Assembly (NCBI GenBank): GCA_003013855.2
Contig: ML058408.1
Location: forward strand, 8,285,356 to 8,349,355
Direction of reading: 5' to 3'
From: Liriodendron chinense
Lineage: Eukaryota > Streptophyta > Magnoliopsida > Magnoliales > Magnoliaceae
DNA: 64,000 bases
Positions 35,375 to 45,048 of the stretch are shown here, piece by piece. Position 1 is the first letter of the stretch. Each line of letters starts with the position of its first letter. The notes beneath the pieces were generated by a model. The model worked only from the letters and a program-made list of their open reading frames with translations, had not been told where the DNA came from and made no database searches. The position numbers and the translations under genes are program-made.

Positions 35375-36477
35375 TCTGATGGAGGTATAGAGTAGTTAGG
35401 ATTAGGATTTTGTTTACTTTTTCTTAGGTTTGTTAGAAGGAGGAAGAATTCCACTTTTCACTTTTTCAGGTACTCTCATTCCTCACTCCCTTTTATGTTC
35501 AAATTGCTCTCATGTTTTGTTCATTGCACATCTTTTACATTCAAGACAATGCAAGATTTGGTTGGGGAGTGTAGGATCACTTGGATGAATCCAGCGTTTT
35601 GTAACATTTCGAGCAATTATGTAAAAAAATTTCAATTTTCCTAAAATTCAAAACTCTTTTGGAAAACTTTGTTTCTATGCATTCAAGATGATATGAGCAT
35701 AAGAGGAGGAGATATGAAGTGTATGAGGTTGTATGTCTGGAATTTCTCATAGCATAATGGTTTTATATGTGAAGTCCCCTAGTTATGTGATTGATAGAAA
35801 ACTTGAACACTTTTACACCTAGTTCACATTACATGATTTTCATGAGTTGAAAGAATTATGTGATTTGTGGGTTAGCTAGACTTTGATTTAAGGTGCTGAG
35901 AAATCAAGCCTAGGTACTTTGTCCATCCTTGTCCATGGGAAAATAACGAAGATATGGATTTCTAAAAATCCTATCTAATTTAAAAGAAAAAGGAAAAGGA
36001 AGGATGAAATTGGGAAAGATGGAAAAATGGTGGAAATTTTCAATTAGGGCTACCTATTACCAACCGGGGGATGGTCTACCCGTAACCAAAGCCGGAAATG
36101 GGACGTAGTGTGAAAGCCATCGGATGGACGGTAAGGCAAATTCCTGTTATTGGCTTGTTGTTGCTCTATATACCTTGAGATCTATAGTCTAGTTGATTTA
36201 TGAAGAAGACAACCCTGAAAACTCATGAAAAGAATTTTCACTATGCACACTAGATTGAATTTGTTCAAGTTCTTCTATTTGTCAACCAATCAGTAGAAAT
36301 TTCATATAGATACTTATTATGTTTTGAGAGTTTACGGTTTCAACCTTTATCATCTAATTTCTCTAACTCTTACACGTGTGTGTCTTGGGATGTATAGAAG
36401 AATACTTTTTAAAGGAGAATTGAGTTTTGGAGAATGGAATTGATTTCACGCATGTTGTGCTTCGGACTAGCAAAATG
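35375..36477 (+). other. Non-coding 3' part of Athila-like element
   Basis: AT-rich, without supported ORFs or repeats. Nothing further recognised before the polypurine tract. Confidence 0.6.
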
Positions 36478-36491
36478 ATGGTTGGGGGGTG
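36478..36491 (+). promoter_or_regulatory. Polypurine tract of Athila-like element
   Basis: ATGGTTGGGGGGTG directly before the 3' LTR; the long G run is typical. Confidence 0.78.
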
Positions 36492-38030
36492 TGTTGAGCT
36501 CTTAATTGTACATATTCTAACCCCAATTCATCACTCATTATGCTTGTTTTTATGGTTTATAGACTAAACTAATGCATGGATTTGTGATTGTAGGGATGAG
36601 AGAGAGGAAGCATCAATTGAAGACTTAAGAACGCTATTTAGAAGAAAAGACGACCAGAGGACCAAGTCGGAAAGTGTGGAAGAAAGAAGTAAAGAAGAGA
36701 AGAAAAGAAGGAAGAGAAGACATCCACGACCGGTCGTCCAAGGCCCAAGACCGGTCGTCCGACCGGTCTCATCACTCAACAGGAGGGGCCACAAAGCCAC
36801 ATCTCACTGGACTATCCACGACCGGTCGTGCGACCGGTCGTCCATGGCTCAGACCGGTCGTGCAACCGGTCTTTGAATATATTTTATGGGCTGGAAAATC
36901 CTAAAACTCTCTAGACGATTTTGACGCTTTTGAGACCGGTCGTGCGACCAGTCGTCTGCGTAATAAAACGTGTTCTACAAGTCCTGAAATTCTCTGCGCA
37001 CTGCGAAAGTTTACGCAATTTCTGAAATATTCTGATGCTGTGGAGCCTCCCCACTATAAAAGGACACCTAGGGATCGTTCCTAGGGTATCTTAGAAGAGT
37101 TTGAGCAAGGTGGGAGGCGACGGAAGTGGATTTTGGAGTTCCACAACTCCTTCTAGTTTGTTTTGCTGTTTTTATGATTTTTCTAGTTGTTTCATGTTTC
37201 CTTGGATCATGAGCAGCTAAACCTCTTAACTAGGGCTAAGAGGTGAAGCTTGTAGTTGATCTAAGATGTTTCGATTCGTTTTTAGTTGGTTTTAAGATTG
37301 GTTTTCATGATTATGAACAATTGTTTGAAGTTAATACAAGTTCTAAGTAGTTTTTCTTAGTCTTATGATGACTCATGGATGTTTGGGAGAATTACTTAAG
37401 TTCTTAATTGTTGTGTGCTAGTCTAGACCTATATGATCCGAGGAATTGGAGTACGCTCTAGTACTATGATCTTCATGTGGGAACTTCCTACCAAAGTTCT
37501 ACTTTTCTGGTTTTCTGAATTATGTATGGGACTATGTATGTGATTTAATTCAAGTTCAAATCATGATCTAGCTTTGTCTGGTGACAGGACTTAATGATGA
37601 TCATGATTATGAACTTAGTTTATTGGAATTGGGACTGACCAATGCAATTGAGCATGCTCATCCTAGCTTGCATTGAGTGAATCATATACATTGGCCTTAC
37701 ATATGACAGATTATATGGTTTAACAGCTCTATCATCCGGCTAGATAGATCTTAATATCGATTCTAGTTGAGAAAGTGAGAAACCATAGCGGATTGAGCAT
37801 CAAGGATTGCTACAAGTGGATCCTTGAACCCCTAGTGCCTTTTTATAATTATTTACCTTCAAATTAGTTTAAAGTTGTTACTTACATCAATCTCATACAA
37901 AATTTGGTTGTTAGCTCCCAATAGACACTATTGGATGCGTTTGTGAATTCCTACACAAGTCCCTGTGCATCGACCTCGGTCTTACCGAGTTTATTACTAC
38001 ATCGTAACTCTACACTTGGGGAAGCGAACA
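36492..38030 (+). repeat. 3' LTR of Athila-like element (1539 bp)
   Basis: TGTTGAGCTC...GCGAACA, closely matching 30358-31914. TATA box at about 37055. Palindromes start at 36749, 36820, 36852 and 36933. The first unit is reduced to a single half-site at 36728, which explains part of the 18-base shorter length. Confidence 0.92.
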
Positions 38031-38035
38031 TTAGG
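38031..38035. repeat. Target site duplication TTAGG (right)
   Basis: Identical to 30353-30357. Confidence 0.92.
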
Positions 38036-39153
38036 CACTCACTCTGCCCATACCAAAGTATGGTCTTTACTTCATAGAATTGAACTAATACCTGAAAGTT
38101 TAATTTAATCCTCGTACATTCTCATAAATGATATGATGCATAAATATGAGTCTGAATAGTAAGAGTTTCTGATGGGTAGGTTTCCATTAACAGGCAAGCC
38201 CAAAGATACGCTCGAACTGACAGGTGCTTTATGAGAGATGCATGATGTTTGTTTGATCGATCAAAGTTTCTGATGAATGAATTCCGAGAAGACCGGAAAA
38301 ACTTCAAAGTATACTCTAAGATCTGATCAAGTGTTTTGAGTGGAATGATAAGCAGGGGGGTTGGAAGAATAAGAAATGTTGCACTTATGCTAGATGTGAA
38401 TGAGATGATGCCGATATTAGAGTAGTTGGATGAACGGAGGTGTCGCAAGGGTTTGCTTCTAGCGGATAAGATCGGGACTTAGGTAGCTTAAGAGGCTTGA
38501 ACCAGGGTCAGGCTGGACTGGACCAAGGCTAGACTCTTCTCACTCTGGCTCTCCTTGGTGGAGGAATGGGTTAAAGGAGGTGGAGATGGACTCGAAACTC
38601 TAGGTTTTCTCTGGGTGTTGAGGGATTGCCGAAATAGGAGAGGGAATAGGGTATTTATAGCTGCGAGTAATGGCAGACCTTGTAAATATGTTTGGGCGGC
38701 CCCCAGGGGGCCTCCTGTACAGACGCACTACTTCAGCTTCGGAGCGTACAGCTTCCGAACCTGAAGCAGAAAAGTTATAGGTTCAAGGTTTGGACCTACT
38801 CCAAAGTTGTGGCTCAAATCCAAGTGAGTTGACTGGGTTTGAAAGATGGATTGACAAGGTGAGTTGACTGGGTACAGGGGCTAGACTGATCCGTTGAGTT
38901 GACTTGGTGATTTGACTCAGTAGGTTGACTCACTAAGTTTGACTTTTTTGGGATTTTTGGACTGGTTTTTCTTCTGGGGGTTTTTTAGGCTGATGTTTAA
39001 GGGTGAGTCGACTGGGTTCAGGCTTGAAATGGGCTATCGATTGGGGCATACAAGGGTGAGTTTGGCTGGGTTTGGACATGGGGTTTAGGGGTATGGACCT
39101 TCATCCATTCAGCTATCTCAAACAGCTTTGTAGCCGAAGGTGGGGTGTCTGCA
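38036..39153 (-). repeat. Tat 5' LTR, distal part (U3)
   Basis: On the minus strand it begins TGCAGACACCCCACC, a start I recognise as usual for Tat LTRs, at 39153. A TATAAATA box lies at 38652-38659 (minus). Just upstream, at 38699-38713, is a perfect GGCCCCC-A-GGGGGCC palindrome. GAGTTGACTGGGTT-type words recur between 38825 and 39070. Confidence 0.75.
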
Positions 39154-39254
39154 CCCTTACCGTGGGTCTCACCTTAATGATGTGTTGTATATACACACAG
39201 TACATTTGTTTTCTAGCCCATTTGAGGACAAGTTTCCAAAAATTAAGCAGATCC

Positions 39255-39259
39255 AAATC
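39255..39259. repeat. Target site duplication AAATC (left)
   Basis: Repeated at 41424-41428. Confidence 0.9.
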
Positions 39260-39783
39260 TGATGTACGACAAAAGCCCTAAATGGAGGGTGCGGAGGTAG
39301 CATGTTCCTGATGCAAATGGACCAGACAAAACTTAAAGAAGAATTGACAAAATTCATCATATTTCGATAATTTTCAGTTTCATCGAATAAGGCTTTAGTA
39401 CGACCGAATATTGAATGATTGGGAAAACCTCACATTGTGAAGTTTTGGCCAACTTTGGTACCATCGAAGTTCTGTAGGTTAGCTTCAGTCCCACCTAAGG
39501 TGCCACCAACAACCAATATCACGTTGCGCGATTTTTCAAATTTGTGTCCTTTTCTTATTAGGACTTTCTTAATATGTTTTTAAGGTTTGTTTTTTAGTAT
39601 TTAAGGTTGATAAAATCATTTTAATTTTAAGCTTTCGTATTATTAATAAAAAACTCAACTTTTGTTTTTCTTCTCGTGGATTCGAGGAAGTCCGATTGAG
39701 GAGTCCCAGAAGCTCCGTGGATTCAGAGTAGTTATCCAATGACGAAGACGGTGATAGACTTTACTACGTTCATCCCTGCGTCA
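39260..39783 (+). repeat. 5' LTR of small gypsy element
   Basis: TGATGTACGAC...CCCTGCGTCA; counterpart at 40892-41423. Confidence 0.88.
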
Positions 39784-40050
39784 AGTGGTATAAGAGCGAT
39801 GATTACCCCTCGGGCTGATGGCAACTACTGACGGTTTGGACGGCAACCCTATAGATGGTGATCTAGGGGATCAACCTTATCAGTGGCGGATTTTAGAGCA
39901 TTTAGGCAAAATAATCGGTAAGTTATGCAAGGTCTACAAGCATCCTTCAACCATATAGCGGAGGCCACAAAACTCCATGTTCGTAGTGGAATCCCGCTCT
40001 TAGGTTCCGTTGGATTTTATGATCGGGTATATTGGAAGGATCGATCCTAG

Positions 40051-40326
40051 AAGAGGATGGATGATCTTCCTAACTTCAATGACCAGATTAACATCAAGGG
40101 TTGGCTTGTTGAAGTTGAACACTTCTTCAACTACATACAGATTCTTGAAGAGAGAAAGGTTCTTTTCGTGGCCTACAACTTGAAGGGTGACACAACAAAT
40201 TGGTGGGCGCAACTTTAGCATAAGTGTATGTGATAGTTAAAGGGCTTGTGGTAGCGAATGAAACGATGATTGCTAGCACGTTTCCTAGATGATGATGAAG
40301 ATATGGCTGAGACGAAGTCACAATAG
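40051..40326 (+). pseudogene. gag: gag fragment of small gypsy element
   Basis: From ATG 40051 the frame reads INIKGWLVEVEHFFNYIQIL, then LVAYNLKGDTTNWWAQL and a TAG. This is the start of a chromovirus-type Retrotrans_gag domain (…WLxxVExFF…VAxxLKGxAxxWW…). The rest carries further stops up to RFLDDDEDMAETKSQ. No nucleocapsid, protease or RT remains. Confidence 0.72.
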
Positions 40327-40455
40327 ATCTCCAGCTCCATCAACAACGCGTATGTCATCACTGTGAAAGTAGAAAGTCCGCCCGAAAGCTTTTAAAGTGG
40401 AGGGGTAGTTTTCCACAATCGTGCAGATTTCATCAAGGCATCCGAACAAGATGCA

Positions 40456-40695
40456 TTGGACGCAGATGGTGGGCCTCAGGAAGAACAAACATGTCTCGTG
40501 TCAAAGGATGCAGAGTCATTCCTAGTTGAAACTTTTCCTTCCCCCGTACATGAAACATCAATTGAAAAGAACGAACTCGAAGTCAAACAAGTTCCTACTG
40601 CAAATCTGGTGTTGCCTCAAGTTGATGAGAAGACCAACAATCTGATAATGATCCAAGGCCCGCTCGCCTCACTACTGAAGTTTGCATACCACTAG
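40456..40695 (+). CDS. Acidic 79-aa ORF, unrecognised, in small gypsy element
   Basis: Open from ATG 40456 to TAG 40693. Hydrophilic and Glu/Val-rich, no motif. It may be the remnant of a gag-to-pol linker region or a chance frame. Confidence 0.3.
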   Translation: MDADGGPQEEQTCLVSKDAESFLVETFPSPVHETSIEKNELEVKQVPTANLVLPQVDEKTNNLIMIQGPLASLLKFAYH

Positions 40696-40891
40696 CGATT
40701 GAGGGCGATGAAGTCAAGTGAAGAATGATCAAAGTTCAGTGTTGTTGTGTTTGATGCTATGACAACATCGACAACGCCTTCTCCAACGCCCAAGAAAGGA
40801 GCATGTAAACGTAGGTGTCTGAAGTTGAACACGCATCGTGTCCTTAAATATAAGCAAAACTCTAGGATGAGTTTTTTCAAGTGGGGGAGTT

Positions 40892-41423
40892 TGATGTAGG
40901 ATAAGAGCCCCTAGATGGAGGGTCCGGAGCGAGCACATTCCTAAAACAAATGGACAAGAAACCTAAAGAAGAATCGAGAAAATTCATCATATTTCAACAA
41001 TTTTTTGTCCCACCGAATAGGACTGCGATGCGCTCGAATATTGGAGGATTGGGAAAATCGTACGCTGTGAAGTTTTGGCCAACTTCGGCGCCATCGAAGT
41101 TTCCTTCGTTTGGCTTTGGTCCAACCTAAGGGGCTATCGATAGTCAATTTCACTTTGCGCAATTTTCTAATTTTTGTTTCTTTTTCTGATTAGGATTTTC
41201 TTAATGTGTTTTTAGGGTTTGTTTTTTAATATTTAAGGTTGCTAAACTCATTTTAATTATTAAGTTTTCATATTATTAATAAATAAAAAACTCGACTTTT
41301 GTTGTTCTTCTTCTCATGGATTCGAGGAAGTCCAGTTGAGGAGTCCTGAAAGCTCCATGCATTCGGAGTAGTTGTCCGATGAGGAAGATAGTGATCAACC
41401 TTACCACGTTCATCCCTGCATCA
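40892..41423 (+). repeat. 3' LTR of small gypsy element
   Basis: TGATGTAGGAT...CCCTGCATCA, followed by AAATC at 41424-41428. Confidence 0.88.
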
Positions 41424-41848
41424 AAATCAAAGGTGGACCATACCACTGGAAAGATTGAACGCTCAACAAGGAAATTCCCAAGGCCCATTGTAAGAAGATC
41501 CGTAATGTTTATTTGCCATCTAACCCCCTTGATAAGGTCTATCAGACCTATGGATGAAAGGAAAATACAAAGAACAGCTTGATCCAAAAAAGTTTTGGCC
41601 TACAAAAAAAATTTAACGGCCATTCACACTTTTTTCAGTGGTGTGTTCCATCAAATTTGGATTTGCTTAATTTTCAAGATAACGTCCTTAAATGATCTGA
41701 AAAAGAAAAAAAATGGTTGCATAAATATACAACACATTGATCAAGGTGGGCCCCACACAGTAGGGGTAACACCTAATCCTTCGCCTTCCCTTACATCCTA
41801 TGGAGTCAGTGTCATTTCCCTTTTCCAACCATTAGACATTTTGAAAGG

Positions 41849-41853
41849 GCAAG
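41849..41853. repeat. Target site duplication GCAAG (left) of element A
   Basis: GCAAG precedes the 5' LTR and recurs at 62920-62924 after the last piece of the 3' LTR, more than 21 kb away. This proves that B is nested in A. Confidence 0.93.
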
Positions 41854-42602
41854 TGTTGTAGGCAAAATTAGTTGTAAAGAGAAGTGAGGAATCGCGGTCG
41901 TATCTCATGAATGCGAGCAGCCAGGCTCGTGCTCGGCAGAAGGGGTCGCATCTCCTGAATGCAAGCAGCCAGGCTCGTGCTCGACAGAAGGGGTCGCATC
42001 TTCTGAATGTGAGCAGCCAGGCTCGTGCTCGGCAGAAGGGGTCGCATCTCCTGTATGCGAGCAGCCAGGCTCATGCTCGGCAGAAGGGGTCGCATCTACA
42101 AAATGCGACCAGAGTATTTTTTATTCAAGCAGCTCCCGATATCTGGGTGATCGTGGTCTTTGGCATAGATGGCCTTCGTCTCATAGTACCAGCAGCCCGT
42201 ATAGGCCGGTTTTGGTTTATATCTATTCTTAGCTCCGAATATCCAGAGACGTAATCAGCTAGACGTCTAGGATGTTTTGACTACATCTTTTTCCAAGGAT
42301 TGTCGAGATAAGCTTCTTATCCCACGAAAACAGGGCTAATCTTACCAGCTTGCGTAGCGGATTGGATCATTGAGATCTGTATAACTAGATGACTCTATTG
42401 ATGATAAAGGTACACGATATCAATCTTTAACTCCATTCTGGTTATTCCTTCTCTTTTTCCTATCTAATTTAAGCATCGAAGGGCTAACGGCTGGACGCCA
42501 GCTACCCTTACTTGCTTTCTGTTTCTTTCAGGTCCACGGAGAAAACCCCTTGGAGAGAAGCTGATCATTCAGAGGACCCTGTTACAGAATTCGACGTAAA
42601 CA
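41854..42602 (+). repeat. 5' LTR of element A (749 bp)
   Basis: TGTTGTAGGCAAAA...GACGTAAACA. It carries four units of the 48-bp GAGC array. The TATA position reads TATAACTAG (42380) where the 3' LTR has TATAAATAG. The 3' end (CGGAGGGCTAACGGCTGG region) is homologous to the LTR of B. Confidence 0.93.
41911..42102. repeat. 48-bp GAGC hairpin array in 5' LTR of A (4 units)
   Basis: Units at 41911, 41959, 42007 and 42055, exactly 48 bases apart. Each contains CGAGCAGCCAGGCTCGTGCT, an imperfect hairpin (CGAGC...GCTCG outside, AGCC-A-GGCT inside), then AAGGGGTCGCATCTCCTGA. Confidence 0.95.
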
Positions 42603-42605
42603 GTT

Positions 42606-42624
42606 TGGCGCCGTCTGTGGGAAC
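42606..42624 (+). promoter_or_regulatory. Primer binding site of element A
   Basis: TGGCGCCGTCTGTGGGAAC starts four bases after the LTR end, identical to that of B and to the type common in Tat/RIRE2-like elements. Confidence 0.85.
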
Positions 42625-42675
42625 GATTTGATCATCACAGTCAATCGTTCTACCACCGATCAAACTCCTTCCACT

Positions 42676-44420
42676 ATGCCTCCTAAGAAGGCAGTTCATC
42701 CTTCCACATCAAGGCAAGCATTACCTCCGCCTGACGTGACAGAATCAATTCCTGTTCCTCAAACCGTTTCAACAAACATCCCTCAAGGAGCTCCAAGCGT
42801 GCCATCAGCGAACCCGTTACTTGAGGCTTCCGGAAGTCAAGAAGATGTCATGCGTTTCTTGGGAAACACCCTTCTAACTCTCAATGCTGAGTTTCAAGCC
42901 GTGTCTAACCGGCTTGATCAACATTTCCTAGAACCTCAGAAGCCACCGATGGCTTCCAGACACTCTGTGGACGAACCACAGGTTCAACCAAATCATCCTC
43001 CATCGAACTGAGCGCTGATTGGCAACCAACCCCCCGTATTATCCCCGCATTCCGTACATTCCAATACCTCTCGCCAACAACAATCTCATGGTTCCACCAT
43101 TGAAGCTTCTGGGTATACACTACCATGGGAAGGAGATCTCAAAAAGATCCATGATCGTTTTGATGATATGGAGCAACGATATCAGACGAATCGACCATCA
43201 ACCGCCATGGCGTCGATACATCGATCCGAGTCCCCTTTCACCAACGAAGTCATGGAAGCACCTCTACCAAAAAAGTATCGCACACCCGTCATCACCCCAT
43301 ATACGGGTACCGGCGATGCTCTCGAACATTTGGAAACCTATAGGTCTCTTATGGAGCTGGAGGGACATGGGTCAGAAATCATGTGTAGGGCCTTCTCCCT
43401 AACTTTAAAAGAAGCAGCCCGTACCTGGTTCCGGGGATTGAAACCTCGATCTATCGGATCCTTTTCACAGTTATCAGAGCTGTTCCTTTCCCAATTCATG
43501 GGCAGCATCCGTACCAAAAAACCGGCGTCTCACCTAATGGATTTGAAACAGCAGCATGGAGAAACAATAAAGGAGTTTACAGTGCGCTTCACAACTAAAG
43601 CAGTCCAAACCGAAGGGTATACTGAAGAGAAGGGCCTCACCGCCCTAATAGCTGAAATCACCAGCGAAAAGTTCAGATTCGCTCTGGATAAGAACCCTCC
43701 CAAAACTATGACAGAATTCCAAGCTAAAGCTCAGAAGTATATCAATGCTGAAGAGGTAGCATTGGCATGTCATGGTTTACAAGGCAAGAAGCGCAAGCCG
43801 GAGGAAGTCTCTTCTTCAGATAAGAAATATAGGCGCGATCGGCGAGATCGTTCTCCGAAGAAAGTTTTCTCCGGTAAGTACCATAACTACACCCCTCTAA
43901 ACCGGCCTCTAGAAAAGGTGCTAATGGAGATTAAGCATAAACCGTATGTGAAATGGCCTGCGAAAATAAAATCTGATCCTGAGAAAAGAGACAAGAGCAA
44001 GTTTTGTTATTTTCATAAAGACCATGGGCACACTACCCAAGACTGTGTAACTTTGCGTAACCACATCGAGGTTCTGATTCGAAAAGGTCATCTTCAAGAT
44101 TATGTTGCCCAGCAAGGTCGCTCACCAAAAAGGGGGGAAGCCTCGCGACAACAGAAGAAATCACCTCATCGACACCCTCCCCAAGAAGACGCTGAGCCCA
44201 CCGAGGAAATTCGGACCATCGCCGGGGGACTGGCTTGTGGGGGAGATTCTCGAGCTTCATGGAAAGCATACGTTCGTAAGGCGTCAAAAAAACCCAACAC
44301 GTTTATTGGCTGGAACAAACGCCTTACGCGTCAAGACTCAGTCATCCTCCAATTTCCTTCTCCCTCGAAGATGCTGAGGGAGTGCACTTCCCTCACGAAG
44401 ACTCCATCGTGTTCGCAGTA
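42676..44420 (+). pseudogene. gag: Element A gag, decayed
   Basis: The ATG at 42676 (MPPKKAVHPSTSRQ) matches the start of B. The frame ends in TGA at 43009 after a frameshift. From 43168 the frame is open to 44420: capsid with HLETYRSLMELEGHGSEIMC and LKEAARTWFRGLKPRSIGSF, then FRFALDKNPPKTMTEFQAKA, a basic stretch, and the knuckle CYFHKDHGHTTQDC (44005-44046). Another frame change near 44380 separates it from protease. Confidence 0.88.
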
Positions 44421-44798
44421 AAGGTATCAAATTATTTAACTCATCGTATTATGGTGGATACAGGTAGCTCTGCTGATATCCTGTACCTGGAGGCTTTCAA
44501 CAAAATAGCACTTGCCAGGAGCCCAGTCTCGACTCCCCTCGTCGGCTTCGGGGGCGAGGTGGTAACGCCTGAAGGAAGCATTGATCTTCCAGTCACTTTT
44601 GGGGAAAGTCCAGCGAAGACTACCATCTTCATAAACTTCCTCGTGGTAGATCGAAAGTCAGCATATAACGCCATTTTGAGGCGACCATCGCTTACTAAGG
44701 TTGGGGCAGCTTTATATCCTTTGTATTTGTGCGTCAAGTTTCCTACCCCAAATGGTGTTGGGGTTGTAAGAGGAAATAAAAAAGAGGCCCGGTTATGA
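44382..44798 (+). pseudogene. pol: Element A aspartic protease
   Basis: An open 138-codon stretch: HRIMVDTGSSADILYLEAF (catalytic DTG, about 44456-44464), GFGGEVVTPEGSIDLPVTFG and the AILRRPSLTKVGA end. GRP has become RRP. It ends at TGA 44796. Indels at 44800-45050 detach it from RT. Confidence 0.86.
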
Positions 44799-45048
44799 GA
44801 TAGCCCTACAAGACCGAAAGAAAGCGCAATCAGTACCCATTATGATGATAGCACAAGATTCACCTAACTCCTCGACGGACAACTCGTTAGATCCAAGAGA
44901 GAATGCCCTCCAATCGGGAACTCCTGGGGAAGATACAGTGGGATTCACTTAACCCAAGACGACTCCTCTAAAGTTGTTTACATGGGATCCTCTTTGAAGA
45001 GTGCCTTCCAGGATGAGTTGATCCGTCTCCTCACCTGAATATCAAGAC

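Larger units (their letters stand above)
30358..38030 (+). mobile_element. Athila-like Ty3/gypsy element, non-autonomous (gag-protease only)
   Basis: 7.7 kb with paired LTRs, TTAGG duplications, an Athila-type primer site and a polypurine tract. The 4.6-kb interior encodes an Athila-like gag and protease, then one unassigned ORF and a long non-coding 3' part. There is no RT, RNase H or integrase. The LTRs are close to each other in sequence, so it transposed fairly recently and must have used enzymes supplied by other elements. Confidence 0.88.
18818..39153 (-). mobile_element. Tat-type Ty3/gypsy retrotransposon (minus strand), nested host of other insertions
   Basis: Reading right to left: 5' LTR 39153 to 30048 (split by the Athila-like element), primer-site region about 30025-30046, gag about 29.8-27.5 kb, protease and linker about 27.1-25.7 kb, RT about 24.9-23.6 kb, RNase H region 23.4-22.6 kb, integrase 22.5-21.9 kb (core) and 19.1-18.8 kb (C-terminus). 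Spacing, the linker between protease and RT, and a second RNase H-like unit before integrase point to the Tat lineage. Every coding part has stops or frame changes. It probably extends left to include the plus-strand accessory ORFs at 1.0-2.5, 3.4-4.6 and 16.4-17.7 kb. Confidence 0.8.
39260..41423 (+). mobile_element. Small non-autonomous gypsy element (gag fragment only)
   Basis: 2.16 kb with LTRs of 524 bp (39260-39783) and 532 bp (40892-41423), AAATC duplications, a primer site TGGTATAAGAGC at 39786 close to the initiator-Met type, and purine tract AGTGGGGGAGTT at 40880-40891. The LTRs differ at many positions, so it is the oldest datable insertion here. The interior is 1.1 kb and holds only a chromovirus-like gag piece. 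Confidence 0.86.
39154..41773. mobile_element. MITE-like inverted-repeat element, interrupted
   Basis: 39160-39259 (TCTCACC..ATGATGTGTTGTATAT..GCAGATCCAAAT) and the reverse complement of 41650-41773 (GGTGTTACCCCTACTGTG.. ATGTGTTGTATATTTATGC.. AAGCAAATCCAAAT) are clear homologues, forming terminal inverted arms of about 100 bases. The left end is cut by the Tat LTR at 39153. The small gypsy element 39260-41423 interrupts it. Without insertions it is about 450 bases and has no ORF. Confidence 0.72.
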
